Part shown: positions 1-9,596 of the stretch, one piece after another
How positions within the stretch are numbered: the first letter of the stretch is position 1
Layout of the letters: every line of letters starts with the position of its first letter
Assembly (NCBI GenBank): GCA_947627015.1
Contig: CANQUL010000004.1
Span: 1 to 53,163 of the forward strand
Direction of reading: 5' to 3'
Length of the DNA stretch: 53,163 nucleotides
Source: an uncultured Clostridia bacterium
Lineage (GTDB): Bacteria > Bacillota > Clostridia > Christensenellales > Borkfalkiaceae
Program-made: the position numbers and the translations under genes
Notes under the pieces: model-generated
The model's database searches: none
Told to the model about the DNA's origin: nothing
Seen by the model: the letters and a program-made list of their open reading frames with translations, nothing else

Positions 1-75
<75 letters not shown>

Positions 76-248
76 ATGCTCCTATCCGATCTTCATCGAA
101 TAGCCTATTTATTTTAACGGAATCTCCCCCCTTTTGTCAACTGATTTTGCCCCGGATTTTTGTTTTTCCGCAAAATTTGTTTTTTCGCCGGAACGGCACC
201 CCTCCTTTTTCGGTAAGGCGGCACCCGCATGGGATGCCGCCGCCCGTC

Positions 249-623
249 TTACGAGCTCCCCGGAGCCCCGTCCGAGCCCGCCTTATTCTCCTCCCGCTCT
301 TTTTGGGCCGTACGGCCTGCGGAAGGCTCGCTCTCTGCGCAATTTTTCTTGCAGATCTGTTTTACCATCTGATGCGTTCCCGTGGCGGTGAGGCCGCTTA
401 CGCCGCCGAGCACAAGGGCAACGACGACGTTTTGGGCGGGCACGGTCTCGGGGACGGCATAGAACGCGACGACGCCGAACACGGCGCCGAGGATCATCGA
501 AAGGAGCGGGATCCAGCGTTTGAAGGCCTTTTTACCCTTTAAGGCGTACCGAAGCGTCGCCATGATCCAATAGACGACGGCCGCGATCGCGGGCACGCTG
601 ACCAGCTCCAGATATGCTTCCAT
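249..623 (-). CDS. phage-type holin-like small membrane protein
   Basis: 124 residues, starting at an ATG with GGAGG upstream. The N-terminal helix (about residues 5-25) is followed by a basic KGKKAFKRW linker, a second hydrophobic helix (about 40-60) and a third segment ending in the pattern GGVSGLTATGTHQMVKQ, then a charged, hydrophilic tail. This layout and the G-x-SG-x-TATGT-x-Q motif resemble A118-like phage holins, which make holes in the membrane for endolysin release. No endolysin or other phage gene adjoins it, so it is either a relic or a stand-alone membrane protein. The family call is by pattern only. Confidence 0.6.
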   Translation of the reverse strand: MEAYLELVSVPAIAAVVYWIMATLRYALKGKKAFKRWIPLLSMILGAVFGVVAFYAVPETVPAQNVVVALVLGGVSGLTATGTHQMVKQICKKNCAESEPSAGRTAQKEREENKAGSDGAPGSS

Positions 624-667
624 GGTGTTTCCTCCGTTTCCGTAGTCGGGGAATGTTCCCCTACTCA

Positions 668-683
668 TTTTATTCGAATAAAA
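668..683. promoter_or_regulatory. perfect 16-bp palindrome upstream of the holin-like gene
   Basis: TTTTATTCGAATAAAA is a perfect AT-rich palindrome 45 bases upstream of the holin-like start codon. A small hairpin with arms around GGGGAA/TTCCCC lies between it and the ribosome binding site. It looks like a repressor operator, but no known consensus is matched with certainty. Confidence 0.35.
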
Positions 684-745
684 CGGAGGGCGTGAAACGA
701 TACCCGGGCGCATGGATTCCCCTTGCGGAACGGCGTCCGACGGAC

Positions 746-1021
746 GGTGAAACCCTTTCGGCCTCACTTCGTTCGGCCACTTTCCCTAAAAGGGACAGCA
801 AGGAAACCCCTCGGCGCCCCTATAGGGTCGCAAAACGCAGTTCTCGCGCATCAGCACAGTGTGCTGTGCGCGGCGTTTTGCGGTGAGTGAGCGCATTTGT
901 CGCGCGAACGGTGACCGAGCGCGGGGCTCTACCCGCGTGAGAAGACTCCGTCCCGTAGGGCGGTGAGGGGTTAAAACCCTTTCTGCCTCACTCCGTTCGG
1001 CCACTTTCCCTAAAAGGGACA
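746..1021. repeat. intergenic repeat region with a 48-bp direct repeat
   Basis: Bases 750-797 and 974-1021 match at 46 of 48 positions (both contain CACTTTCCCTAAAAGGGACA). Between them lie partly palindromic GC-rich stretches. The segment near 950-970, read on the minus strand, resembles the spacer element near 52,630 (CCCTCACCG-CCTACGGG). No coding potential is evident; this is a dispersed non-coding spacer repeat. Confidence 0.7.
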
Positions 1022-1033
1022 ACAGGCGGGGAC

Positions 1034-1066
1034 ACAAAAAAGGACCGAGGCGGAATGCCTCGGTCC
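1034..1066 (-). terminator. intrinsic terminator of the symporter gene
   Basis: On the minus strand GGACCGAGGC pairs with GCCTCGGTCC and is followed by a run of six T. It lies about 35 bases past the stop codon of the GPH-type symporter gene. Confidence 0.9.
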
Positions 1067-1100
1067 CTGCTTGGGCCGGATCGGCCCGATCGTCCGATGG

Positions 1101-3125
1101 TTAAGCGAGATCCTCTTCGGTCAGAGCGGGTCTGCCCGTCGCGGCACGGAGTTCGTTGAATTCGGCAAGCAGAGCTGCCTCCTTCTCGGCCTCCTTCTGC
1201 GCCTTTTCGGCCTGCTGTGCGTCATAAGCGGCGCGCTCGGATTCGGACATGGCTGCGAGTTTTTCGGCCTTGGCCTGTTCGGCCGCCGCCTTCTTGGCCT
1301 CGGCTTCCGCCTTCTTCTTGTCGGCGGCTTCCTTCTTCGCGGCCTGAGCGGCCTCGTACTTGGCCTCCTCTTCCTCGAAGCTGATGCCCTGCTTCTCGCA
1401 CTTGGCCTTGAGGGCTGCCTTTCTGGCCTCTTCGGACTCGCGCTCGGCCTCTTCCTCTTCCATCTTGAGCTTGACGGCGGGATCGACGTACTCGATGCCC
1501 TCCGCTTCGGCTGCGGCCTTCTGGTCCTTTACGATGGCCTTGTGGTCGAACTTGGAGAACTTTTCTACGCCCATGAAGATGAAGATGATGGCGATGATGG
1601 CATAGCAGATGGTTTCGCCGCCGATGAAGATCCAAGGCATTGCTGCGCGGATGGCTTCGGAGGAAACGTTCTCTGCGGAGTACCCGACTGCGCCGAGGAC
1701 GCCGTTCATGATACCCGTTGCGATACCCGTCATACCGGCCATGATGGCACCGTAGATGGTCATCGTGAGGCCGTCTGTGCGCACGCCGTGCTGCGCTTCC
1801 TGGTGGTCGAGAATGTCGGCGAGGAGGGCGAGCGAGAGATACATGGCGGGCGTGGAGCCGAGCGCCTTGACGACGAACGACGTCACGACGAGCACGAAGT
1901 TATCGGGAGCGATAAAGCCGATGGCGCCGCCGATGGCGGAGAGCACGGCGCCGAACATGATGGCCTTGCCCTTCCCGATCTTGTTGGAGAGCGGCCAGGC
2001 GATGACCATACCGATCGCGGTGGGGATGGCGCCGATGATGGACAGCGTGCCCTGATAGGTCCCGCCCGTCGCAACGGAGTAGTTCCCCTGTGCGTCCGCG
2101 AACATGGCCTGGCAGAAGTAGAGCTGGGAGACGTTCTTCATCATGCCGCCGAGCTGATACAGGAAGAAGAACACAATCATGATAATCCAGAACTTATCCT
2201 TGAAGCAGATCTTGGCCTGTTCGCCGATGGGAACGGACTTCTTCTTGGTCTCGACCTGCACCGTGTTGAAGGACTCTTCGGTCACTCTCTCACGGGTGAA
2301 GTAGTACTCGACGAGCGTACCGATGACGGTCATGACGATGAGCGCGATGACGAAGATCTTCCAGTGGTTGTAGCTGGCGACCTGGTCGTAGATGATCGCG
2401 CCGCCCTCGCCGAGCGTATAGTAGAGGGTCTTGCCTGCCTCGTCGAGCACCGGGAAGGCGTTCGCGATCCCCGTGACATCCGTCTGATACACAAAGAGCA
2501 TGCCGAGGAAGAAGGGCAGGATCATGGAAGAAAGGCCCATGGCCGCAAGCGCCGTTGCATTGGAGATGGTGGCGAGCAGCGAACGGTCCTTGGAATTCCG
2601 GGTGGACAGGTTTACGAGAGCCGCGTGGGAGGTGTAATAGAAGGGATACGCGATCGCAAACCAAAGGTTATATCCGAGTGCGAGGCAGATGAGCACGCCG
2701 ACCTGTTGATCGGTATTGACCGCATCCGTTGCAAACGGGGAGAATACATACAAGATGAGCAGTGCGAGGATCGCGAGCGGGATGGAGACAAGAAGGAGCG
2801 GACGCGCCTTGCCTGCTCTCGTCCTGCTGTGGTCCATGAGACGTCCGACGAGGATGTTGCCGACGACAACAAAGATGACGGAGATCACGGGGAGCCACGT
2901 GAAGAACGCGTTGCCGATGCCGCCTTCCCAATTGGTGATGTTGAGAACGTTGGACATGTAGGCATTGAGATAGTTCGAGAGAACCGAGTTCGTGAGAAGC
3001 GCGAGCGTCGGGCCGATGAAGTATCCCAGAATCCCTTCGGGGAATATCTTCGCATTGGCCGACTTGATCTTTGTGGACAAGACCGGATTATCGAAGATAC
3101 TCTTTTTCTGTTTTGTTTCTTCCAT
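1101..3125 (-). CDS. GPH-family sugar:cation symporter with a long charged C-terminal tail
   Basis: 674 residues with about 12 membrane segments in the first 525. The motif GRLMDHSRTRAGKARP (about residues 95-110) is the characteristic loop of the glycoside-pentoside-hexuronide (GPH) cation symporter family in the MFS superfamily, which imports sugars with Na+ or H+. The last roughly 150 residues are rich in Ala, Glu and Lys and should form a cytoplasmic coiled coil; ordinary family members are about 450-500 residues, so this tail is an add-on. The start has GAGG at good spacing. Its own promoter region and terminator separate it from rhaD. Rhamnose or a rhamnoside is a guess from context only. 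Confidence 0.85.
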   Translation of the reverse strand: MEETKQKKSIFDNPVLSTKIKSANAKIFPEGILGYFIGPTLALLTNSVLSNYLNAYMSNVLNITNWEGGIGNAFFTWLPVISVIFVVVGNILVGRLMDHSRTRAGKARPLLLVSIPLAILALLILYVFSPFATDAVNTDQQVGVLICLALGYNLWFAIAYPFYYTSHAALVNLSTRNSKDRSLLATISNATALAAMGLSSMILPFFLGMLFVYQTDVTGIANAFPVLDEAGKTLYYTLGEGGAIIYDQVASYNHWKIFVIALIVMTVIGTLVEYYFTRERVTEESFNTVQVETKKKSVPIGEQAKICFKDKFWIIMIVFFFLYQLGGMMKNVSQLYFCQAMFADAQGNYSVATGGTYQGTLSIIGAIPTAIGMVIAWPLSNKIGKGKAIMFGAVLSAIGGAIGFIAPDNFVLVVTSFVVKALGSTPAMYLSLALLADILDHQEAQHGVRTDGLTMTIYGAIMAGMTGIATGIMNGVLGAVGYSAENVSSEAIRAAMPWIFIGGETICYAIIAIIFIFMGVEKFSKFDHKAIVKDQKAAAEAEGIEYVDPAVKLKMEEEEAERESEEARKAALKAKCEKQGISFEEEEAKYEAAQAAKKEAADKKKAEAEAKKAAAEQAKAEKLAAMSESERAAYDAQQAEKAQKEAEKEAALLAEFNELRAATGRPALTEEDLA

Positions 3126-3147
3126 AATTTTACCTCACTTATGTTTT

Positions 3148-3172
3148 AATCATATTTTCTTCGCATATGATT
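3148..3172. promoter_or_regulatory. inverted repeat in the symporter promoter region
   Basis: AATCATAT (3148-3155) and ATATGATT (3165-3172) form a perfect 8-bp inverted repeat with a 9-base spacer, 23 bases upstream of the symporter start codon. It overlaps a possible minus-strand -10 box (TATGAT). This arrangement suits a repressor or activator operator; the regulator is unknown. Confidence 0.45.
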
Positions 3173-3260
3173 TAACCATATTTTACTACAAATGAATGAA
3201 TTTGTAAATACCTTTCCGAAAAAAAGTCAGAAACTTTTTTGAAAAAGTTCGCAAAAAAAC

Positions 3261-3300
3261 GTTTTTGAAGGGGAGGACGCAGACATGGTCCTCCCCTTTT
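3261..3300 (-). terminator. hairpin terminator after rhaD
   Basis: GGGGAGGAC (3270-3278) pairs with GTCCTCCCC (3288-3296), seven bases past the rhaD stop codon. The T-run is better on the plus strand, but the position just after rhaD suggests it ends the rhamnose operon. A second T-rich stretch follows on the minus strand. Confidence 0.7.
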
Positions 3301-3303
3301 TTG

Positions 3304-4338
3304 TCATACTTCCTCTTGGAGCTCTGCCGCTTCTTCGGGCATGCCGGCCTCCTTCCCCTCTTCTTCCGCCTCTTGGACGGGGGATTCGGGCATTTCGGCC
3401 TCTATCTCGGTCCCTTCGGGTCCGGCTTCTCCGGCCTCGCAGCCGCATGCCGCGGGATCGAGGAACTCCTTGCGGTACGACACGCCGAACAGCTCGCACA
3501 GCTCGACCATGGCGCTGTCCGAAATGGTATTCACGCGCGGAAGGTGTGCGGTGAGCATGTAGATCCGGGCGGCCTTTTCCACCGTCTCGATGAGGCCGAA
3601 CGTCTCGTCGAGGGTCTTGCCTGCACCGTAGATGCCGTGCATGCCCCACACGACGAGGCGGAACTCCTTCATTTTTTCCGCAGTCGCCTCGCCGATGGAG
3701 AGCGTTCCGCAGAGCATCCACGGGAGCACGCCGATGCCCTCGGGGAACACGACGATGCACTCCGTGCACATCTCCCAGAGCGAATGGGTGAACTTCTTTT
3801 CGTCGAGCTCATGGACGAAGTTCATGGCGAGCGTGTGGGTAGGATGGCAGTGCATGACGACGCGGTTCTCGGGATCGACCGAGAGACGTGCCATGTGGCT
3901 GAGCATGTGGGCGGGGAATTCCGACGTGGGTCGGCCGCCGTCCTTGAAGCCCCACAGCAATTCGGCTTCCTTGCCCCCTTGGGCGATGCGCACGATGCCG
4001 AGGTTGGTCTCGGGATCGTCCTCGACGTTCTTGAAGTACTTGCCCGTGCCCGTGACAAGGAAATATTTCCCCGCGAGCGGAGACGCGTCGAACGCCGTGT
4101 CCTTGACGCCCATAAAGGGAATGGTGCGGATGACGTGTCCGAGGTCGAGGTACTCCCCTACCTCCTCTTCGGTGAGAAGGTACGAGACGTTGCCGCCGTT
4201 GCGCTCATCCCAGCCGAGACGGTACATGTTGGCGATGGTCTTTTTCATTTCCGCGAGAAAGGGCGCCTCGAGGATATTCTTCTTGCCCGCGGGTTTCTTT
4301 TCGGGCGGATTTTTCACCACAAAGATGATCTTTTTCAT
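3304..4338 (-). CDS. rhaD: rhamnulose-1-phosphate aldolase with an acidic tail
   Basis: 344 residues. Class II aldolase fold: it splits L-rhamnulose 1-phosphate into dihydroxyacetone phosphate and L-lactaldehyde. Visible features are the N-terminal GWDERNGGNVSYLL segment, the zinc-binding MHCHPTH motif, and a later WGMHGIYGAG segment that supplies the third histidine. The family is about 275 residues; here the C-terminus carries about 55 extra residues rich in Glu, Ala and Pro. The chosen ATG has GGAGG eight bases upstream and overlaps the rhaA stop codon as ATGA; a longer reading frame upstream is only out-of-frame rhaA sequence. It is the last gene of rhaB-rhaA-rhaD. Confidence 0.93.
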   Translation of the reverse strand: MKKIIFVVKNPPEKKPAGKKNILEAPFLAEMKKTIANMYRLGWDERNGGNVSYLLTEEEVGEYLDLGHVIRTIPFMGVKDTAFDASPLAGKYFLVTGTGKYFKNVEDDPETNLGIVRIAQGGKEAELLWGFKDGGRPTSEFPAHMLSHMARLSVDPENRVVMHCHPTHTLAMNFVHELDEKKFTHSLWEMCTECIVVFPEGIGVLPWMLCGTLSIGEATAEKMKEFRLVVWGMHGIYGAGKTLDETFGLIETVEKAARIYMLTAHLPRVNTISDSAMVELCELFGVSYRKEFLDPAACGCEAGEAGPEGTEIEAEMPESPVQEAEEEGKEAGMPEEAAELQEEV

Positions 4339-5579
4339 TTTCTTGCCTCCAAGATGGTTTTCTCGTATTTCAGAATTGCGGGCAGGTACTGTTCGGACAG
4401 CCCCTGACGGTGGAGGTACTCCTTCCAGATCTCGCCGAAGGGCAGTGTCTTGACCTCTTCGCCGAGCACCATGAGGGCGGTGAAGTCCCCCTCGTCCTGC
4501 ATGCGCTTCATTTGAGCGTCGGGCATGAGGAGGGCGTAGAGGAGCGCCTTCTGCATGGCGCGCTGCCCCGTGACCCATGCGGACAGGCGGTTGATGCTCG
4601 CGTCGAAGTAGTCGAGGCCGATCATCACCTTGTCCGTCGCGTCGTTGCGGACGATTTCGCGGGCGATCTCCTTGAGTTCGTCCTCGAAGAGCACCACATG
4701 GTCGCTGTCCCAGCGCACGCCGCGGGTGACGTGCAGGGCCACCTTGTCATAGAAGGCGAGCAGAGCCGGGATCTTGTCGCTGACGTATTCGAGCGGATGG
4801 TAGTGCCCGTTGTCGAGAAGGCAGCAGATGTCGTTCTTGGCCGCGTAGTTCTGATAGAACTCGTTGGACCCCACCGTGTAGCTCTCCACGCCGATGCCGA
4901 ACACTTTGCTCTCGACGGCAACGATGACTTTTTCTCTATTATACTCCGTCTTTAAGATCTCGTCAAGCGATGCTTTGAGGCGGAGACGGGGCCCGAGGCG
5001 GTCGGCGGGAACATCCTTGAAGCCGTCGGGGATCCAGATGTTGACAAGACAGGGCGTGCCCATCTCGTCGGCGAAGTACTCCGCGATCTTGAGGCAGGCC
5101 TTGCAGTGCGCGATCCAGAACGCGCGGACGCTCTCGTCGGGCGAGGAGAGCGAGAGGCCGTCCTTGAGCATGGGGTGGGAAAAGAGGGTGGGATTGAAAT
5201 CGATGCCCTGAAGGCCGATCTCCTTTGCGAAGGCGACCCACGGCGCAAAGTGGCGTGCTTCGTAGGCGTCGCGGTCGACGGTCTCGCCGTTCAGAATGGC
5301 ATAGCTTGCATGCAGGTTGAGGCGTTTGGTGCCGGGCATGTACGAGAATGCCTCTTTGATATCCGCTTTGAGCTCTTGGAAATTCCGCGCTCTCCCGGGA
5401 TAATTTCCCGTCGTCTGGATGCCGCCCGAGAGCGAATCCGCCCCGTCGAATCCGACGACGTCGTCCCCCTGCCAGCAGTGGACGGACACGGGGATCTTTG
5501 CAAGGCGTTCGAGGGCGCCCTCCACGTCGATCCCGTACTTTCCGTATCTGTATTTTGCCGCTTCGAATACTGTTGTCAT
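4335..5579 (-). CDS. rhaA: L-rhamnose isomerase
   Basis: 414 residues, normal family length. Converts L-rhamnose to L-rhamnulose in the cytoplasm. The N-terminal half includes VSVHCWQGDDVVGF; the metal-binding barrel motifs VAVESK, LLDNGHYHP, LHVTRGVRWDSDH and GLDYFDASINR are all present, so the active site looks intact. Its ATG overlaps the rhaB stop codon (ATGA), with AAGGAG inside the end of rhaB as ribosome binding site, and its own stop overlaps the rhaD start. The three genes should therefore be translationally coupled. Confidence 0.97.
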   Translation of the reverse strand: MTTVFEAAKYRYGKYGIDVEGALERLAKIPVSVHCWQGDDVVGFDGADSLSGGIQTTGNYPGRARNFQELKADIKEAFSYMPGTKRLNLHASYAILNGETVDRDAYEARHFAPWVAFAKEIGLQGIDFNPTLFSHPMLKDGLSLSSPDESVRAFWIAHCKACLKIAEYFADEMGTPCLVNIWIPDGFKDVPADRLGPRLRLKASLDEILKTEYNREKVIVAVESKVFGIGVESYTVGSNEFYQNYAAKNDICCLLDNGHYHPLEYVSDKIPALLAFYDKVALHVTRGVRWDSDHVVLFEDELKEIAREIVRNDATDKVMIGLDYFDASINRLSAWVTGQRAMQKALLYALLMPDAQMKRMQDEGDFTALMVLGEEVKTLPFGEIWKEYLHRQGLSEQYLPAILKYEKTILEARK

Positions 5580-6946
5580 ACTGTCTCCTTGATTTCAAAC
5601 GAATTTTTTATGATGGAGCGCCCTTCTTTGACGTCCTTGATGACGCCGGCGCCGATCATCTGCATCATGAGGTTCCCGATCGCGGTCGCCTCCGTGGGGC
5701 CCGTGATGACGCGTTTTCCCGTCGCCGCGGCCGTGAGTTCGGTGAGGAAGGCGTCCTTGGTCCCCCCGCCGATGATGTTGAGCGTCTCATAGGTCTTTCC
5801 CGTGTTGCGCTCGAGCTCGTCGATCGCCTGCTTGTAGCTTGCGGCGAGACTGTCATAGAGGACGCGCATGCGGGTCGCGACGCCGAGGGTCTTGCCCATG
5901 GCGCGGTCGACTTCTTCCGTCATGCTCTCGGGAGCAAGGAACCGGTCGTCGTTGACATCCACGATGCCGCTGTACTCCTTGGCCCTTGCCATGGTGGCGA
6001 GCTGGGAGAAGGAATACTTCTCGCCCATCTCCCGCCGTACGCTCTGAATCATCCAGAGGCCCATGATGTTCTTCTGATAGCGGAAGGTGCCCGACACGCT
6101 GCCCTCGTTGGACCAATTGACGAGACGGGAGGCGTCGTCCGTCCGGGCGAAGTCCTGCTCGATGCCGAGGAGGGACCATGTACCGCTCGAGAGATAGGGC
6201 GTCTGCCCCTCGAGGGGTGCGGCGAGTACGGCCGAAGCCGTATCGTGCGTGGCGGGGAGCATGACGACGGCGGCAAACCCCACTTCCCGCTCCACGGCGG
6301 GCGTGAAGGGTCCCACGGCCGTCCCGGGCTGATACAGCTTGCCGAACAGCTTCTGTTCGAGGCCGAGCCGCCCGATGAGTTCCCTGTCCCAATCGTGCGT
6401 CCGGGCGTTCACGAGGCCCGTCGACGTCGCATTGGTGTATTCCTGCATCTTGACTCCCGTAAGCAGGAAGTGCAGATAGTCGGGAAACATGAGAAGGGTG
6501 TCCGCGATGTCCGTCCGCCCGCCCCGCTTGTCGGCATGCAGCTGATAGAGCGTGTTGAAGGGCTGGAACTGAATGCCCGTGCGGGCATAGAGCTCCTCAT
6601 GCGGGACGAGACGGTGCACGGCGGAGACGGCCTCCTTGGTCCGTCCGTCACGGTAGCAGTACACGGGCCCGACGCGGTTGTCGTTCTCGTCGAGCAGGGC
6701 ATAGTCGACCGCCCACGTGTCGATGCCGACGTACGCGGGGATCTTCCCGATCTCCTTGCACCGTTTGAGGCCGTTCAGGACCTCATTGAAGAGGACGTCG
6801 GCCCGCCATACGAGACGGCGGCTGCGCATGACCGCTCCGTTCCGGAAGCGGTAAGCCTCCTCCGTCCGGAGCTTGCCGTCCTCGAGCCAACCGAGAATGA
6901 GCCGTCCCGAGGAGGCGCCGATGTCGATTGCTGCAAAATATTCCAT
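5576..6946 (-). CDS. rhaB: rhamnulokinase
   Basis: 456 residues, FGGY carbohydrate kinase. It phosphorylates L-rhamnulose at position 1 with ATP. The N-terminal phosphate-binding motif AAIDIGASSGR and the later LPATHDTASAVLAAP and LNIIGGGTKDAFL nucleotide-binding motifs are clear. I chose the ATG at 6946 (MEYFAAID), which fits the usual rhaB N-terminus; an in-frame GTG four codons upstream is possible, and the ribosome binding site is weak for both. First gene of rhaB-rhaA-rhaD. A TATAAA box at 6964-6969 next to the palindrome ATGAATTCAT in the 69-base gap may be its promoter and operator. Confidence 0.96.
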   Translation of the reverse strand: MEYFAAIDIGASSGRLILGWLEDGKLRTEEAYRFRNGAVMRSRRLVWRADVLFNEVLNGLKRCKEIGKIPAYVGIDTWAVDYALLDENDNRVGPVYCYRDGRTKEAVSAVHRLVPHEELYARTGIQFQPFNTLYQLHADKRGGRTDIADTLLMFPDYLHFLLTGVKMQEYTNATSTGLVNARTHDWDRELIGRLGLEQKLFGKLYQPGTAVGPFTPAVEREVGFAAVVMLPATHDTASAVLAAPLEGQTPYLSSGTWSLLGIEQDFARTDDASRLVNWSNEGSVSGTFRYQKNIMGLWMIQSVRREMGEKYSFSQLATMARAKEYSGIVDVNDDRFLAPESMTEEVDRAMGKTLGVATRMRVLYDSLAASYKQAIDELERNTGKTYETLNIIGGGTKDAFLTELTAAATGKRVITGPTEATAIGNLMMQMIGAGVIKDVKEGRSIIKNSFEIKETV

Positions 6947-7015
6947 ACCATCACCCACAAAATTTTATAGCATGAATTCATAGCGGAAATTTATCCGTCG
7001 GCACCGAAACGTGCG

Positions 7016-9571
7016 TCACGATAAATTACACGAAAAACTGTATTTTCCGCTCCCGATCTCGGACACGGTACCGTCCGGCAAGGTCACTTCACACGTCGTG
7101 CCCGCGGGAACGGTCACGTCGAGCGCAAAGGTCCCCTCTTCCTTCTTCCAGCTCGCGGAGGCCGTGCCGTAAGGCGTTTCGACCGTGCCGGAGGCGGACG
7201 TCAGGCCGCCGCCCACGAGGGGCTTTACGCGGAAGGTCTTGTACCCGCAGGACATCGGTTCGATGCCGAGGACGCGCTTGTAGAGGAAGTCGCCCACGGC
7301 GCCGCTCGCATAGTGGTTGAAGGAGATCATGCCGCCCGTGCCGTCGCCCTCGCCCGCATTGAGCGTTCCGTCCTCTTTGAGGCCGTCCCAGCGCTCCCAC
7401 ACGGTCGTGCCGCCCGCTTTGACTTCGTACAGCCACGACGGGCATGCGGTGTTCATGAGCATCCGGAAGGCGGTCTCTTCCTGCCCGTTGTCGGCAAGTG
7501 CGAAGAGGATGAAGGGCGTTCCGGGGAAGCCCGTGCCGATCTTGTAGCCGTTGCGCTTTACGAGCGCGGCGAGGTTCTCCGCGGCCTTTGCGCGCACCGC
7601 CTTGGGGAACATCCTGAAGTGGAGCGGAAGGACGTACGCCGTCTGGAACTCCGTCTTGAGCTTGCCATTGCCGTCGGTGAATACGGACATGTATGCGTCG
7701 GAGATCTTCTCATAGAGCGCGCGGTACTTTTTCTCGTCCTCGGGCTTCCCGAGAACTTTTGCCATCTCGGAGACGAGGCGCGCCATGTTGGCATAGCTTG
7801 CCGTCGCCGTCCACTTGCTGCGCTTCTGCCAGCCGGCCATGGTGGGCTCGTCGGGTGCGACCCAGTCGCCGAACTGGAACATGTGGTGAATGTGCCAGAT
7901 GTAGCGGTACTTCCCCACGCCCCACAGTTTGGCCCAGAATCCGCACGCCTTTACATACTTCTTGACGGATTCATACGCGTCCTCGAGCAGCTTTCTGTCG
8001 CCGCGGGCAAGGTATTCCGCCCAAGGGACGAGGCCGCATGCGTCTCCCCAGAAGGCGACGGCCATCTCGGGCATGGTAGCGGGGAAGCCGTATCCCTGCA
8101 CGGGAATGGTGTTGGGCAGACCGCCCGATTTGAGCTGCTCGGCACGGAGATCGCGGAGCCACTTGTCGAGGAAGCGCGAGAGGTCGAAATTGTAGCACGC
8201 GGTGGGTGCAAAGAGTGCGATGTCGCCCGTCCAGCCCATGCGTTCGTCGCGCTGCGGGCAGTCGGTCGGGATGTCCACAAAGTTGGATTTCGCACCCCAG
8301 GTGATATTTTTCTGCAATTTGTTGACGAGCGCGTCCGAGCATTCGAAGGTGCCGTTTGCGGGGACGTCCGAATAGAGCGCGAGCGCGGAGAGTTTGATCT
8401 CGTGCTCCTCGATGCCCGTGACGCCCACATAGCGGAAGCCCATGTAGGTGAGCGTCGGCGAATAGGTCTGCTCGCCGTCCGTGCAGGTGTACGTCGCGGT
8501 GGCCTTGGCCGAACGGAGCAGCGCGGTGTTGAGCGTTCCGTCCGCGTTGAGGATCTCGGCATGGCGGAAGGTGACGATCTGCCCCTTCTTCCCCATCAGC
8601 GTGGCCTTGATGACGCCCGCAAAGTTCTGGCCGAAGTCATAGACGAGCTCACCCGAGGCAAGACGCGTGCAGGAGACGGGGAGGAGTTCCTCGTGCGCGC
8701 GGACGGGTGCGCCGTACGCCGCCTCAATCTTGGGATCTACACGGAGCGTCTCGAAGGCCGCCTTGCGCCATTGGGCCGCGCCAAGGTCGACGGTGGCATC
8801 GTACGTTTCGCCGTCATAGATGTCGGCCATGCGGACCTGTCCGTCCTCGGTGACATCCCACGTCTCGTCGGTGCCGATGACCTCTTCCGTGCCATCCGTG
8901 TACGCGATGCGCAGTTCGAGAAGCAGGGCCTGACGGTCTGCGGAGATGCGGTTCTTGCGCGTAAAGACAAAGGAGCCGACCGCCCAGCCGCCCGCGACGG
9001 TGGCGAGCAGTTCGTTCTCTTCGCCGAGGAGCGCCGTCACGTCGTAGGTCTGATACTGAAGGTTGGTTTTATAGGACGTAAAGCCGGGCGTGAAGTAGTC
9101 CTCCCCCACCCGCTTCCCGTTGAGTTCGAGCCGGTAGATCCCCATCGCGGTGGCATAGACGACGGCGCGCGCGACGGGCTTTGCGATGCGGATCCCCTTC
9201 TTAAAGAACATGGGGACGGGAGACACGCCCTTTTCGGTAAAGACATATCCCGCGTCGGAGATCCACTTGCCCTTCCACGGCGTTTTCAGGCGGCCGGTCG
9301 TAAAGCGCATGCGCGCGGTGTCCGTCTCGCCGAAGGTGTCGGTCGCGGACACGGTCACCTCGTATTCGGTGAAGGGCTTCAATTCTTTCCCCGCGTAAGG
9401 GATCAAAATCTGATCCTTGGTGACGGTCTTCCAGTCGCCGACGGAGAGCACGGCCTCTTTGAGCGCGGCGCCGCGGCGGTCGGAAGAAATTGCGAAGGAA
9501 AAGCGCGGGTTGGCGTTATCCGTGACACAATTCGAGGCAAGGTTCTCGGTTGTAAGTTTGATGATTTTCAT
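7016..9571 (-). CDS. alpha-L-rhamnosidase, GH78 family
   Basis: 851 residues. Hydrolyses terminal alpha-L-rhamnose from plant polysaccharides or glycosides. N-terminal beta domains (residues about 1-400, including the PWKGKWISDAGY and YRLELNGKRVGEDYFTPGFTSY segments) precede the (alpha/alpha)6 barrel, where TDCPQRDERMGWTGD (about 435-449) is the GH78 signature that carries catalytic acid residues. A C-terminal beta domain closes the protein. There is no signal peptide, so it is probably cytoplasmic and acts on imported rhamnosides. Start: ATG with GGAGG eight bases upstream; upstream in-frame codons are non-coding. It has a strong promoter of its own and lies 69 bases before rhaB. Confidence 0.93.
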   Translation of the reverse strand: MKIIKLTTENLASNCVTDNANPRFSFAISSDRRGAALKEAVLSVGDWKTVTKDQILIPYAGKELKPFTEYEVTVSATDTFGETDTARMRFTTGRLKTPWKGKWISDAGYVFTEKGVSPVPMFFKKGIRIAKPVARAVVYATAMGIYRLELNGKRVGEDYFTPGFTSYKTNLQYQTYDVTALLGEENELLATVAGGWAVGSFVFTRKNRISADRQALLLELRIAYTDGTEEVIGTDETWDVTEDGQVRMADIYDGETYDATVDLGAAQWRKAAFETLRVDPKIEAAYGAPVRAHEELLPVSCTRLASGELVYDFGQNFAGVIKATLMGKKGQIVTFRHAEILNADGTLNTALLRSAKATATYTCTDGEQTYSPTLTYMGFRYVGVTGIEEHEIKLSALALYSDVPANGTFECSDALVNKLQKNITWGAKSNFVDIPTDCPQRDERMGWTGDIALFAPTACYNFDLSRFLDKWLRDLRAEQLKSGGLPNTIPVQGYGFPATMPEMAVAFWGDACGLVPWAEYLARGDRKLLEDAYESVKKYVKACGFWAKLWGVGKYRYIWHIHHMFQFGDWVAPDEPTMAGWQKRSKWTATASYANMARLVSEMAKVLGKPEDEKKYRALYEKISDAYMSVFTDGNGKLKTEFQTAYVLPLHFRMFPKAVRAKAAENLAALVKRNGYKIGTGFPGTPFILFALADNGQEETAFRMLMNTACPSWLYEVKAGGTTVWERWDGLKEDGTLNAGEGDGTGGMISFNHYASGAVGDFLYKRVLGIEPMSCGYKTFRVKPLVGGGLTSASGTVETPYGTASASWKKEEGTFALDVTVPAGTTCEVTLPDGTVSEIGSGKYSFSCNLS

Positions 9572-9596
9572 GATCTTTTCCTCCATAACTTTTATT

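Noticed and set aside
1071-3149. 692-residue plus-strand frame opposite the symporter gene
   Set aside because: It is an antisense shadow of a GC-rich gene: low-complexity Gly/Leu then Asp/Glu/His-rich sequence, no ribosome binding site, while the minus strand codes a clear transporter.
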